DNA from: Sanderia malayensis
Lineage: Eukaryota > Cnidaria > Scyphozoa > Semaeostomeae > Pelagiidae
DNA: 64,000 nucleotides
Assembly: GCA_013076295.1 (NCBI GenBank)
Contig: RQOL01000513.1
Location: 20,599 to 84,598 of the forward strand
Direction of reading: 5' to 3'
This document shows, piece by piece, positions 41,094 through 54,263 of this stretch (positions are counted from its first letter, which is position 1; each line of letters opens with the position of its first letter). The notes under the pieces were generated by a model, which saw nothing but the letters and a program-made list of their open reading frames with translations, was not told the DNA's origin and did not search any database. The position numbers and the translations under genes are program-made.

Positions 41094-44000
41094 ATTTAAA
41101 CTGAAAACAAAGTTTCAAACCCATGAGTGAATAACAACACAACAATGAAGCATGCAGTTCTATTGCACAGCTGTGGTTTAGTAATTTGTGTGAAAAACGT
41201 GAATTCTTAGATACGGTTTATATTACATTACATAATAAATCCCATAAATGGGGGTCAGATTGGAAGGTAATCGAGTGGCTTCACCTTGATTCGTTTCATG
41301 AACGAGGTCGGGATTTACAACGTAAAACCTTTGTCCTGCAAATTACTGGGCGAGCATAGCCCCCTGGCGCCCCTGGATAGCTTTAGATTTCAGGTCTCCC
41401 CGCTTCCCACGGTTAAGCTGAAATCCATGAGATATTAAATATGAATGTGTTCGTGCCACATAAATCGTTTCTGAAGTTTACCCTTGTATTCTGGTTAAAC
41501 ACTGCATTAAATACATGACATCATCATGACGTGGTATCTTAATCGATATCCAAATATTCAAAAAGCATACGCAATGATTAAACATGATTAAATAAGTCGA
41601 TTTAGATGACAAATAACGTAAGTTAATTGTTTAATAAGCTATAAATATTTGTTCTCGAATGCGGGAATATGACGTCATGGTGTGTCAACAAAAGATGACG
41701 TCACATAAAGATGGTACGAAATACCGCTTGGAAACATTGATTTTTGGATTCTCCGTTAAATTTGCGATAAGAAAACATTAGAAGATCGATTTTAACACGA
41801 AAATCGAGCGGGATTTAAATAATTGGCAATTCGATACTAACTACGGTGCCAAAATTTAATCGTCCGAAATTTTTAGCATCCAAAAAATTTACCTTAAGTT
41901 GCGAAGTATATTTCTTTATACTTCCGATATGTTTTATTGAGCAAGCAAAAATTTGGAAAGTGACTGCAAGGTCCTTTACAGGCAGAAACAAAATAGAAAT
42001 AATAAGCAAGTGTGAAAATATTTGGCTTTGTTTGCCATCACATAAAAATGCATGCCAGGTGTAGTCAAACAGAAAACTTTATAAAAAAGCCAACATTTTC
42101 TTCAGGGCTTCCAATACGAATGCAGCAGGATTCTTCTCATCATTTGACTAGCTTGATTGATCCTCGTCGTCAATATGATCATCATCAAGCATGATTGGCA
42201 GCAGCTTAGCTTCCTCTAAGTCCCCTGATTCATTTCCTTTTGTGTGTGGAAATGGTTCATCTGAAAATCTCCAAGTTTCATTATCGACTTTCCTCGATTT
42301 CGATACAAACCAGAACTGTATTCATGTATTCACTCATTGGTGTTGTGTGTTTCGTTGAAGATCTCATTGCTATGTTGTGTTATGAACCTTGAAGATACTC
42401 TCCGAAAGTCCTTCGAGTCTTGTTGTCTGAAATTCTTGTCTAAAATTGTACAAAATTAGGATTTTTCAGTCCGAAATTTTCTGTCCGAAAATTAATTGTC
42501 CGAAATTAAGTCCTCCAAAATTTTTGGGGATTAATATAGTACATTGATTTAAATTTCTACTGTAAATGGTTACTTTGTCTTTTTCACTACACCTAAACTA
42601 TACTAAGCTAAAACTAGGTTCAACCTAGATCTTCGCAGCTAGCGTTGATGTCTTCTCTAACATGCAGCAGTGCCACTGGTCAGTGGTGCGGTGTCCGTAA
42701 TGGAGAGCTCCTGCGCACTGGCATTGTTTGAGGTTTGAGTTATAAGATTGACATCAAAATTAACGTACAGGTGGTCTTCATAGAAATTCATGTTTATGAA
42801 TTCCTGGGAGGAGTAAAATTAAGGCCGCAATAACATTTGTTAGCTTTTCACAAAATGAAAACAATCTTGCGAATCTTAGCTTTTTAAAGAAAATAACTTC
42901 ATTTTCAAAGAAAGCCACAGTGAAAGCTGTGAGAGAAGTCATCAGTTTGTGTTCATAGCACAATGCAACACAAACAAGAGAAACCTCCGTAATACACTCT
43001 CGTATATAAAAGTCTGTGGTATATTGTCAGTGTCTAACTTTTTTTATAAGACACCGCAAAAATTTGGAATTTAACTATTTAAATTGCACTTGATAAACAT
43101 CTGTATTATGCTGAAGCTTAAAAGCAACACCACATTAAGCAGAAAAAGCAGTGTACTTTATCGACCTAGTTAGATAATTCATAACGCCCAATTCATTCAT
43201 TCGTTGTCGAACATAATCAATGGAAACACTGAGTTAAGAAGAATGAATGAGGAGGATCAAGTCTAAAGCCAGAAAAGTGGCGAGAATAATAGCTTGTACG
43301 TATATAGGGTAAGCTGCATAGCAACATAGTTGCAAGACATTTTGAGCTTGCATACTATTAACAGTGCAAAGGTTCTATAAGATTTGTCCTCAACCTAATT
43401 ATTTTATGCGGTTGTATTATGGAATCCATTTATAATGTTTATAAGTTGCCCACAGTGAATGTATTATAAATTTAGGAACGCGTAAAGCAAATGCTTTGTA
43501 TTCAATAGATCGTATGGCATGTTGATAGCTACAGCATGACTTCATCTCATACATATATCTGGAATGTACTTATTCAGCTCTGTGATTCATTGAACTTATG
43601 CAATGAAATACCTATTAAATATTCAGCTAAATATTCGTTATTATTGTGAATAGATTAACAGATAAGAGACAATTGAAGAAACACTTGGATGTTTAACATT
43701 GCCTAAGAGCAGGTCGGTGCTCACATTGAGATGTTGCCAAAAACTGCAAAATAAATGCTAGGTCACGTTTTCCACCTGTCAATATGGAGTTCCTATCTAA
43801 AATTAAAGAGACCCCAAGATTCGAGCCATTTTGAAAACTTTGAGGACATCTAACTAACAGCTTGCGATCGATAAGAAACTGAGATCTAGACGACCTAAAA
43901 TTTAAGAAACTTTTAGAACTACAAGAAAATATTTAAGAAACATTAGAAATTTTGGAAACATTTGTTTTTCCTTTGCGGATTAAACAAATATCAACTACAG

Positions 44001-44354
44001 TAGCTATGTTTTATGTGCCAAGCATAACATTGTCGGCTCTACGTGGCAATTTCTCTCATTGATGCTTTTTCTTGGTTATAATACTGATATTTTGCCACAT
44101 CAACGTTTTTTCCTCGTTTTCATTGCAAATTAGCTTAATTAAATTAAGAAACTTTTAAGACACTTTTGGAACTAAAATGTGGCTAAAAATTAAGGAACTT
44201 TTACTACTAGGCCTTGTGCCAGGTTACAAAGTTCAGTGTACATTGTATACATTTTGATAAATTAGTTTGAGAACTGTTAGGGGGTGTTTGAGTACTGTTA
44301 GGGTCAACTTGAGAACTGCCATGAATTCAATGCTGAAGGATCTTTAATAATAAT
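41094..44354. other. Non-coding region
   Basis: No supported gene in about 3.3 kb. The string gtccgaaatt recurs at ~41863 and several times at 42465-42505. Phrases such as aagaaacttttagaactaca (43908) recur in variant form at ~44150 and ~47770, indicating an old dispersed repeat. Confidence 0.4.
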
Positions 44355-44541
44355 GGCTCGCGTTCGCTCGCTTCCCGGGGGGGGGCAAGTGAAAAAAATT
44401 TAAGGTGGTTGGCGCACTTCGGGCGCTGCATTCGCTTCCGCTCATGCCTCTTTCAACTCCACTTACAATGGGTTAGCTCGCTTCGCTCGCCTGTGGTTGA
44501 CGCACTTCGCACGCTGCATTCACTTACGCTCATGCCCCTTA
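44355..44541 (-). mobile_element. CTAG-ended repeat family, partial copy 3 (inverted)
   Basis: Reverse complement of the GC-rich right part of 21582-22706: ggctcgcgttcgctcgcttccc, then two hairpin cores (gcgcacttcgggcgc and gcacttcgcacg) with gcattcgcttccgctcatgc. The CTAG end is lost; a G/C run interrupts the terminus. Confidence 0.8.
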
Positions 44542-47500
44542 AAAGTGCTAATGCAACAAAATTTGACGTATCGATTTTTTTATTTTAAATGAAAGCCAAA
44601 GATGATGCAATTTGATGCAATTTTGACGTGCATCTGACAAGTATAAGTTACATTAATTTCACGTTGAATCATGCCACCTTTTGCGAAAAATATTGCAACG
44701 CTGTGACGTCACAGTGATGACCCATATTATTTCTCGCAATGGAAGTCAATGGGTTTTTTCGAACGTTGTTTGGTTTTTTTTTAATAGCTCCACTCCGGGT
44801 GGGGATATTTGAGCTCCGGCTGAACCAACATAAGGGCGAATCTTTTAGCCGTCGTTCTCAAAAAAATTGGTGTCATTTTGTTTAACGTTAGAGACACAAT
44901 TTAGAGGAAACACACATGAAAACAAAGAACATTGTTTTCCAAGAAGTCCTGTAAAGGCTTCATTTTAGAGCGACCATCTGCACGGTTGCTCTACAGAGGG
45001 CTGCCTACCAAAACGCACATACACACATTCAAGGGTACGGGTATTGTGTGTCAACGCAGATCACATCGCACATAAGTGTGATGTACAGCCGTTACCGGCA
45101 CCCTTCTAGAATGTATTCATTCTAGATAACACTGATCTGCGGAGACCAACTGGACATTACACCCTCCACATGACCAGGGGTGACTGCACCACACACAGCA
45201 GTCGGCACAGTCCTGAATCCTGCGTAGCGCCCGATTATTAAGAGTTATGCGTTGCCATTTTCCCCAATATTGCCTATTTGAAAGTGGATTTCCTTACTCT
45301 GTGAAAGCTGCAAGTTGTCCTTTAAGGATAGTTACTTTTTGTAAAACATCGCACTATCAATAACATCCCCCCCTCTCCTTTTAATACATTAAAACTTGAT
45401 CTAAAATCTGTAGAGGTTCCTTTAATGTTTACTGTTATATACTTCCAAATTTCAATTGCACCTTTCACCAACAAGGAAAACTCGAACAAAGGTTACTCCT
45501 TGACGCTGGTGTTCGAGCTTTTAACTAATGTAACCGGCAATCTTATTCTTTTTTTTGCTATGTAGAAACGTAATCCTCAAAACAAACGAGCGCGGTTATT
45601 GAAAGAATACATTCACGCCGTGGCAGAGATGTATACTTGCTGAGAGTGGAGTGCTATTGAAGAATCCAAATTGAAGTACTGTCATTTTGCTAAAGACGTT
45701 GCTTAACCAATCAATTTTGCAACCTGAACTACCGAATGTATGTATCAATTTTTATGGATATTGACAATTCACCAATTTTAATAGTAGACTATATCATGAC
45801 TCAACCTTTCGCATTCGTGCTTCGCATACAATACAAATATCTATCCACGTCCTTTCAAAACATGTTTTTTGTACTGTATTGTATATCTTTCAGATCTTCC
45901 GCATTAATGATAACGTTTTTAGAATAGCGATATTTAGCGACATTTTTACGTATTCAATAGTAGATAATCAGGAGATAGATCATTAGAGTTTCAATATTCA
46001 TTTATTTGTGTATTTGTCTGATATAAATCTCCATTCAATAATATCATAACAAAATTTATTGACTTCGTTTTTAATTAGATGCATTTCTGCTAAGATCATT
46101 GAAACAAGGCGAGACTTCTGTCTCTCATTTCTAACGCCTTCGTGCTGTCTATGTATGATTTTCATCTATGTTATGTCTCATCATCGCACTATTGTTGCCT
46201 GTCGGGTCTAAGTTTTTGTCTGCCAACAAATGGCATCCAGTTGGATTTTGTTGCTGAACTCAATGAAATTATACCTCATAAAGCCTTCCTGGCTTAAAGG
46301 AAACAACTACCTTGCTGTTCACCAAAGGTAAATAAGATTCATTTTCATTTTCGACAATCAAACAATGGATATTTAGATTTATAAGCCAATTTGATACTGA
46401 AATGAGAGAAAATATAGCTCATGTATACCCTTATTGACTTAAAGGAGAAAACTAGGCTGCTATGAATCAGAGGTCAACAATGTATATTTTCATTTCCATC
46501 CCTTTCAATTTGAAATGTTGAATGGAAATTGCTTAGCTTAGGCCATTTCTACTTTACTCACGGTTTACATATAGTTTGTTAGATCAGAATTCTGGAAATT
46601 TTCCAATGTTTTTTCAGTACTTTGTTTTCAGAAGAAATGTGCATTGCTCTACCAACATCTTCCTGGGGCTTTTATTTCCGTAAATATAGTTCCTAACTAA
46701 TTTATTGACTTTGTCACTGCCTTCTTTGTTTTACAAGAAAAGCTCATTGATATCCCCACATGAAACTCCTTTAAACTTTTTGTTTATTAAACATGTTTAA
46801 TTGTTGTGATGTACATGAAGGAAACCAGTGAATGTCAAGTTTAAACCCTGGGAAAAATCCACACTTTATTTGCTTACCACCTTCCTCATTGCACATGCAT
46901 TGCATATATCTTTTGTCAACCACACTCATTAATTTTCTATTTTTTGTACAGATTCATTTAGTTAAAGGCAATGGAAAATTCAATCTATGGTTCAAAATGT
47001 TCTCTTCAAATTATTTCCCAAGTCAGGTATAATATTCAAGGTATGCGGCTCTCTGTTCCAGATCAATAAATAAATCAATTAATGCACCCTAATTGAAAAG
47101 CAGACTGAATAAATAAAGGCTGAATACTATTTCTACATTGACTATCACTAATAATTTCTTAACGAAACACTTACAGTATTCTAATCCTGTAGGTACTTAA
47201 TTTTTCCTCATTGTCACTTAATGATGTTCCTTATCAGGTAGATGTGTTGTTGTAAACTCAGTGTGCCAGGCACAGATGGCAATGATTTCACAACCATTAC
47301 ACCACAAGATTTTCAAATTTATTGGCAAGCATACATTGTGTCAATCACTGATAGAATCCTCCATTACACTGGACAAAACGAGCTAAGCTGGCTCTTACCA
47401 CATAAGCGAACATTATTAATGCATTTTAATAATCTACATGTGCATAAATATCTCTTTGTTATCTTACTTGAATATTTAAAGTCTTGCATGATAAATTATG

Positions 47501-48564
47501 ATAGTTTCCCGTTGTAGATATCTTCTCAACCAGAACCTCATAGTGTATGGTATCTCCTCATTCATTCATTGTGGGAAAGTGCCTGATGAAGTATTTCTGT
47601 TTTTTTAGTCGACAACATTCTCATTGTATATATCACTGACACTTGCTTCCATTTATATTTTATGAAGCTTTTTCATGTGTTGACCTCTTATCTCTTCACA
47701 TAGAAAAACGATGAATTTGAGTGTTTTTCTTGCATCTGTACTAATTATGTCCACCAAATGCCAACTTAAAATTAAACAACTTTTACAACTACAAAGTGGT
47801 CAAAGAGATCTCAAAATAACGAACTTAAACAATTAGGCCCTCAGCAGCTAGGTTCCTTATAAAAAGAAGCGTCTTTTCTCATCGCAATTGCAATTCTAAT
47901 AGTTAACGCATAATTCCAAGTTTTGTTGCTCTTGAAAACTACAATCACAATACGATCAATGCAACACCACATAATGTCCTAGATCTAATACTATTATCAT
48001 CAGATATTCACGGCAAATTCGGCGTCCTAGCAACAACAATAGCGGCGCAAAATTTAAAATTTGTCTTGCGTCATAGAGGACTTAGCGTGCGTAAAAATTT
48101 TTTTCAACTCACCACGATAAAAACAGCAATTTACGTAAGTACATATATTTTTAATGTTGCTTTTACTTTCACATGAAAATACAGGCTATTTATAACTAAA
48201 CAGCTTTAAAAAAGCTCAAAGTGCTATATTTTATGTCACAATTGCCATTGCAGTGGATACTATCACAATAACAATTTTATCCTTAACAGGTTCACTTGAA
48301 ATAGATATATAATTTTTGTGAATACTGCTGCCGTAAGTTCATGTATTCAGTTTTGCATTATCTGCCTGCCTTTAGTCTTTCCTTTTCATTGTAAGAAAGA
48401 TAATTATTATTCATTATCTGCAGAAAATAAAACTGTGTCATATTAATACATTAAAAGTATATATTATTGTAACATCAACAGAACTGTAGAGGCAAAATCA
48501 AACAACTGATAGCCTATTAACTCACCTTTCATTGAATGACAATATTTTTATGTATAGTGTAAAC
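44542..48564. other. Non-coding region
   Basis: About 4 kb without a supported gene; scattered ORFs of 60-90 codons have no family motifs and mixed composition. A moderately GC-rich block at 44990-45240 (with tctagaatgtattcattctaga, a palindrome near 45105-45126) stands out from its AT-rich surroundings. Confidence 0.4.
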
Positions 48565-48617
48565 ATGGAGACTGAACATGACATTGCCATGACTGATAAT
48601 ACTCAAGTGGTTGAGAC
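48565..48617 (+). pseudogene. Left part of a coding exon split by the P element
   Basis: From ATG 48565 the frame reads METEHDIAMTDNTQV and runs into the target duplication GTTGAGAC at 48610-48617. Across the insertion the same frame continues at 51977, so this appears to be the first coding exon of a gene for an acidic protein. No family is recognised. The ATG context (gtgtaaacatgg) is reasonable. Confidence 0.55.
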
Positions 48618-48651
48618 CAATGAGGTATATAGAAAACCTAGAGAGCTGACT
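48618..48651 (+). repeat. P element left terminal inverted repeat (34 bp)
   Basis: Identical to the reverse complement of 51943-51976; bounded on the outside by GTTGAGAC. Confidence 0.95.
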
Positions 48652-48770
48652 TCCAAAACGAGGTTGAAGCCGCCTTAATTTAAAAGAAAAAATTTTGCAC
48701 GGCAAAACGCACGAGTGACCTTGCATTGTACGGCTTTTCAATACGCGCTATAACTTCTTTGTTTCCCAGA

Positions 48771-51637
48771 ATGGTCATCTCTTGTATATCATTCGGATGT
48801 AAAAATAGACAGATTGTCAAGAAAACTAAATCCTCTGATTGTCTGAAGGAACCAGTAACAGCCAATGTTGCCGCGAACAGTGAAAGCAGTTGCAGCAGTA
48901 GTAGGCCAGGGCCTATTGCCTTTCATCGGTGTGTTGATGTCACCAATGTTTCTTTATGTTTCTTGATTCTAAATGTTTTTCTGCAGTTCTATGTTTCTTT
49001 ACAACTTCTGATGCGCTTTCTTGACAATCCTTTGATAGGTTTCCAGTAAATAAGGAAAGGCAGACCCAGTGGATTTCGGCAGTTAGACGTTGTAAATGGA
49101 ATCCAACTAGATTTTCCTACATTTGCAGTGAGCATTTTCTACCTTCTGATTATAAAGTACCTCCTGGCCAACCGCGACCTCGCTTGAAGCCTTCTGCCAT
49201 ACCCTCTGTGTTTCCACAGATTCCAACACTACTTCAGAAAAAATTAGTAAAAGAACGAAGACCTCTAATACGATATGCGTGTGTGCCAACCAAAAGAAAA
49301 CAAAATGAGGTCTCTCCCAATTGTAAACATGGAAACAAGAAAGTCAAGGTCAGGCAAAGTGTCCCAATCACTCCAACTAAAAGATTTCTGAGAAAAAAAA
49401 TTAGATTATTGCAACAAAAGTTACGACGGAGAAATAACAAAATTAGAACAATGAATGACTTGCTTGACACACTGAAAAATAGCAATTTGTTATCTGCATC
49501 AAGCATTGATGTTCTAAGAGATCAATTCTCAGGTGTATCATTGGCATTGTTTAAAAATGAAATAAAAAATAAACATTCCATGCCCACTGGTAGAAGATAC
49601 AGCGATGAAGTCAAGCAATTTGCTTTGACTGTTAATTTTTACTCCCCACGAGCATACAACTTCATAAGAAAAGTATTGAAGCTACCACACCCTTCTTCTA
49701 TAAGAGAATGGACCACATCAATTGATTGTGAACCTGGCTTTCTCACTGAAGTTTTTAAAGATTTGGAAAAGCGTTGCAATGAAGCACCTGACATGGTTGA
49801 TTGCTGTCTTTCCATTGATGCAGTTGCCATCAGAAAACAAGTATTGTTTGATAAGAGAAAGTCAAAATATTGTGGTTTTGTGGATTATGGCAGGTTTGTG
49901 CTTGAAAATACAGAGACTGTTGCATCTGAAGCCCTTGTTTTCATGTTGAATGGGTTGAAATCTCATTGGAAATGTCCCATAGGATACTTTTTTACAGATA
50001 AGTGCAATGCAGAAACCCAAACATCTCTTATCAAGGCATGTCTTTCTTTGGCTGCAGACCATGGTCTTAGGATTTGGTCCATTACATGTGATGGAACATC
50101 AACAAACATCACCACATTGAAAAATCTTGGCCTGAAATTGACAAATAACTATGACACAATGGTGACAAAATTCAAGCATCCAACACGGGATTATTATGTT
50201 TATTGCACATTAGATGCATGTCATATGCTAAAGCTGGCAAGAAATGCATTGGGTGATTTAGGGGAGTTTAAGGCACCAGATGGTCAGGTGATTTCTTGGC
50301 ATTATATAACAAAGTTGGCAGAGTTACAAGACAAAGAAGGTTTTACATTGGCCAACAAATTAAATTCTGACCACATACATTGGCAAAAACATAAGATGAA
50401 GGTGAAGCTTGCTGCTCAGACCCTTAGTTCATCTGTGGCAGATGCCCTGGAGTTCCTTGGTGAAGACATGAAACATCTTGATTTCAAGAACTGTGCCCCA
50501 ACAGTAGCCTTCATCAGACATGTGGATCGATTGTTTGATATTCTCAATTCGCGATCTCCAAGAATGAAAGGCTACAAATCACCAATTAGAATTCATAATT
50601 TAGTAATAATTAGGCAACAGGTTACAAAGATTGCGGAGTATTTACTTGCAATAAAAGTTCAGGACCAATTGTTGGTTCACTCACGTCGCAAGACATTTAT
50701 CATTGGTTTCTTGATGACATCGAAGTCTCTACTTTCCATCGCAGAGGAGCTTCTAACCAGAATTGTAAACCGGTTCTCATTCATCCTCACATACAAATTT
50801 TCCCAGGATCATATTGAGCTTCTTTTTTCCTGCATTCACAGTCGAGGGGGATTCAACAATAATCCGAACACTGTGCAATTCAAAACAGCCCTGCGTCAGA
50901 TCCTCATGAGGAATTCAATTATGGCTTCAAACAAAGCAAATGTTGTGTTATTTGAATCAGATTGCCAAGGATCATTGTTTTCACTGAAGTCCAGCAAAAG
51001 GCACACACCAATCAATGAAATGGTACAATCTGAAGTAAACCATGACAATCAGGAAAACCTTTCCTTGATGTTTAACCAAATCGAAACTACATCCCTTCTT
51101 GAACAGATCTTATACTACATTGCAGGCTACATTGTTAGAAAGATTGCTGATACTGTAGATTGTACCCAATGCAGTGAGGCCTTGTTACTGGCTCCAACAG
51201 CACCATCTGATCATGGTTATAGCATGGAACTATCTTGTGGCAGATTTGTCTCCCACAAAAATCGAGGAGGTTTGGTGCGAGTATCCTTTGGCGTATTCAA
51301 AATAGTAGAACAGTGTGAGAAAGCATTCAAACTCACTGTCATCAATTGTAACAAACAAATAACAACAACAAGTAAACTGGTGCGTACCATGACGATGCAG
51401 GTTTTGTCAGTTTGCAATTGGGACCGTTATTTCCCAAACATTTCTGATCATCGCTTTGATGTTGTTCTCGGCTTTGAAGACGATCATCTCACCCAAATTG
51501 TCAAGAAGGTTTGCATGACATATCTAACCTTGCGCCTTCAAACATACGGTAACCGGTATACAAGGCAGTTTATCAACAACAATACTCCAAGTGTCAGGCA
51601 TCAAATGAACAAACTCATCCTTTTCAAGAATATTTAG
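48771..51637 (+). CDS. P element / THAP9-like transposase (two exons)
   Basis: Exon 1 is 48771-48928; the intron (GT 48929 ... AG 49038) is 110 bp; exon 2 is 49039-51637; total about 918 residues, close to known THAP9/P transposases. The THAP zinc finger is split by the intron: MVISCISFGCKNRQ and IAFH|RFPVNKERQ, then W in RQTQWISAV, ICSEHFLPSDY and the closing SAIPSVF. After a basic linker and a leucine-rich coiled coil (KIRLLQQKLRRRNNKIRTM) come the RNase H-like and GTP-binding regions: CCLSIDAVAIRKQ, KYCGFVDYG, ITCDGTSTNI, CTLDACHMLKLARN. Then FSQDHIELLFSCIHSRGGFN (Glu of the acidic triad region) and YYIAGYIVRK follow. It would cut and reinsert the element using GTP as cofactor. No stop or frameshift in the joined frame. 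The intron was chosen because it restores FHRFP of the THAP fold. Confidence 0.93.
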
Positions 51638-51942
51638 GTTGAATCTGCTACACCCGCTGCAATCGTAATTTAGGCCAAGATATGGAACATCGAAATTCTC
51701 TTTGAAAGCAGCATTTACTTCGTATAGAACCATAACAGCGTATCCTAAATCATTATTTTTATATATCTAGCAAAATTCCGTCATTTGTTGTCACAAACAT
51801 CAAGTTTTTTGAGCGAAATATAGTATTAAAACTCCAGGAATATCATTGCACACAGTGTGCAAAATTGCTCTTTTTGCCGTGCAAACCTCGTTTTCGATTC
51901 AATTTCTAGTGGCTTCACTTTTCAGTACGGCAGAGTATAGCG

Positions 51943-51976
51943 AGTCAGCTCTCTAGGTTTTCTATATACCTCATTG
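51943..51976 (-). repeat. P element right terminal inverted repeat (34 bp)
   Basis: Reverse complement of the left end without mismatch; followed by the second copy of GTTGAGAC. Confidence 0.95.
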
Positions 51977-52093
51977 GTTGAGACGGACGACACTGAACTG
52001 CTTGACAGTGAGGATGCTGAAACGGTGCAGCCTGAAGTTGCCAACACTGCCACAAAAGAACCAACAGTTGTTTATTGTGGCAAAGAAACTAAG
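51977..52093 (+). pseudogene. Right part of the coding exon split by the P element
   Basis: After the target duplication the frame reads VETDDTELLDSEDAETVQPE and on to VVYCGKETK, then a good 5' splice site (AAG|gtaaca at 52093/52094). Joined with 48565-48617 it gives a 54-codon acidic, Thr/Glu-rich exon. The downstream exons were not found in the window. The family is unknown; the gene could itself be of mobile-element origin. Confidence 0.55.
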
Positions 52094-54263
52094 GTAACAT
52101 TGAAAAATACTTTCATCCATATATTGATAAATCTAAATAAATTTCATGCATACATTATCAAACTGCTTTACAAGGAAGCACAATTGTATCCTATGCAACT
52201 CACTCTTTTTAATATATTGTTGTCATATTAATCCTAGCTAATCGACTTTAGTGATATTGCGTCACTGAAAAGGCAATGTGCCTTAAAATTCAATACCATT
52301 AAAACAAGCACCAAATTGCACTTCGTCAGCACCGAAGGCAGGCATTTGACGAAGGATGAAATAGCGTAAGTTGCAATGCAAAATTCCCATCTCATCTGTG
52401 AAACATACGAATAAATAATATAGTATACAATAATTAATGGAAGTTTCACCCCACATGAAGAGAGTAATAACATATTAATATATTAATAAATTAATATATA
52501 TTTAACAAAGGATAAAATAGCATAAGTTTCAATGCAAAATTCCCATCTCATCTGTGTGTATAACATATTGCTTACTTTTAACTCCTTCTCTAACAATGTG
52601 TTCTTCTCTACAGGACATCTGATCAAATAAATATAAAAATTGTAACAAAAAAAAAATTCAAAAAACAACAAAAAAGAAACAAAGCAACTAAAGTTGAAGG
52701 CCACACGAGGTGCATGTGGGCAGATGTGCCCACACAAGAGATTTTATATTTGGTCAGGGGCAGGGACAATCACAAAAAGTAATTGTAAATGTAATTATGT
52801 TAATGTTTGTCTTTTGTTCGTTTTCTTTCACTTTCTTTCAATTGTGTTAATGTTTGTCTTTTGTTATTTGTTTCTTTTGTTAAATTGCTTAATTGTGTAG
52901 AACGGTAGATTAGAATAGTAATTAATAATAATAACATTGCGAAAAAAAATAACAAGACTACTACCTTTGAAAAACCATGCATTTCGCCAACAAATATTTA
53001 TCACCAACAATACCCATATGCTGTGACACAAACCCTAAAAATGTGCAAGAAATGTATTTCAAAAATCCGTCTCTATAAATGAACTAGATGGCCTTTCGGA
53101 TTCATAATGATCTTCTATAATTCAATAGTTACCTGAAGAACAGTCAAAAACTGCCTCCATTAACATGGCGCCACACAAGTTATGCACCTAAATAATACAC
53201 AAATAGTACATGTAATAAAACGTAAAAAGAACACAATCTTATATCATCTTCCAATACAGACAATGTATCTTATCTCTAGCACCCGTTTTTCTTAAATGTG
53301 GCCTATTCTCAAGGGATTTTGTCAAATACTATATTTCCTAAAGTCTTATACGCTGGAAAAATGAATCAAAACCTTAACAGAAACGCTACAGATTTATTTT
53401 CAAGATGTAACTTGAAAGATCGCAATGATATAATACGATCTGGAAAACCAACTTTCCATTGCCAGTGACCCACTCATGAACAAAAAAGACGAAAGGAAGG
53501 ACGCACTGCCAGCATGTTCTTTGTTCAGCCCAATCCAACTCAATCAGATAATTACGTCAAAACGAGACTGCATGACAATAAAATTTTTTGTATGATTTTG
53601 ATTTATGCTGTCTTTCGTCAACGTAACAATTTTTGATATTATTGGTGGCTGTGCTGTCCCAATATTCGTTTCCAAAACTTGGATCGCAACGGAAATTGAT
53701 GCTAAAATAAGACAAAATAAAGCTGACAAAAACATTCATTTTGCGGTAGCTGAGGGGTAAGTAGAGTTTACTTTTAGTTTCACCCCATTCAAGTTGACAT
53801 TTAAACTACAAATTTCTTAGGCCAATTGTATAATCGGTTTTGTCTGTAACTGTAATGTCATACTATAAAGTCATGTTATACTGATCCATATTAATTTTTT
53901 TATTTCTTTTCATATTGACATACATTAAATCAACATCAACGGAAAATTAAACTCCACAGATTGTCTCTTTATTTAAGATTATTTCTGAACTTAAGATGTC
54001 ATGGTCTCTGTAACCTTTATTTTCAGGCAGGTTCATAAGTTTCCCCACCTTCCTATTGTATCCTATTGTTTACGAAGTGCTGATTGCTATCCTATAATAA
54101 CAACGCCTGTAAACAGCACATGCTGTAAGGCAACCTTTTTCAAATTCCTCATTTATATATATTTGATTTTCAAATATTTTGATTGGATTTTCAAATGAAA
54201 ACGAGGCTGATCGCTAAAGCTAATTTCCATACATGTTAAACACTACAATCGTGACAATAGATA
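52094..54263. other. Non-coding, probable intron or intergenic DNA
   Basis: It holds two copies (~52353-52400 and ~52502-52550) of aaggatgaaatagc...aattcccatctcatctgtg, and a short direct repeat of gttaatgtttgtcttttgtt at 52799 and 52845. No supported gene. Confidence 0.4.

Larger units (their letters stand above)
48618..51976 (+). mobile_element. Complete P-type DNA transposon (3359 bp)
   Basis: It starts CAATGAGGTATATAGAAAAC and ends with the reverse complement of this string. The terminal inverted repeats are 34 bp and identical. Both sides carry the 8 bp direct repeat GTTGAGAC (48610-48617, 51977-51984), the target-site length of P elements. A further inverted pair, TTTGCACGGCAAAA, lies about 75 bp inside the left end (48694-48707) and about 90 bp inside the right end (~51872-51885). 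The single gene encodes a THAP-domain transposase with an open frame. Perfect ends, target duplication and intact gene suggest a recent insertion. Confidence 0.95.

Noticed and set aside
41840..42540. MITE bounded by gtccgaaatt repeats
   Set aside because: The repeats are direct, not inverted, and no target duplication could be found.
44990..45240. tRNA or 5S rRNA gene in the GC-richer block
   Set aside because: No cloverleaf, A/B box pair or 5S consensus could be read.
46832..47517. Two plus-strand ORFs of 66 and 91 codons as exons of a host gene
   Set aside because: No homology motif, no consistent splice sites, and composition like the surrounding AT-rich DNA.
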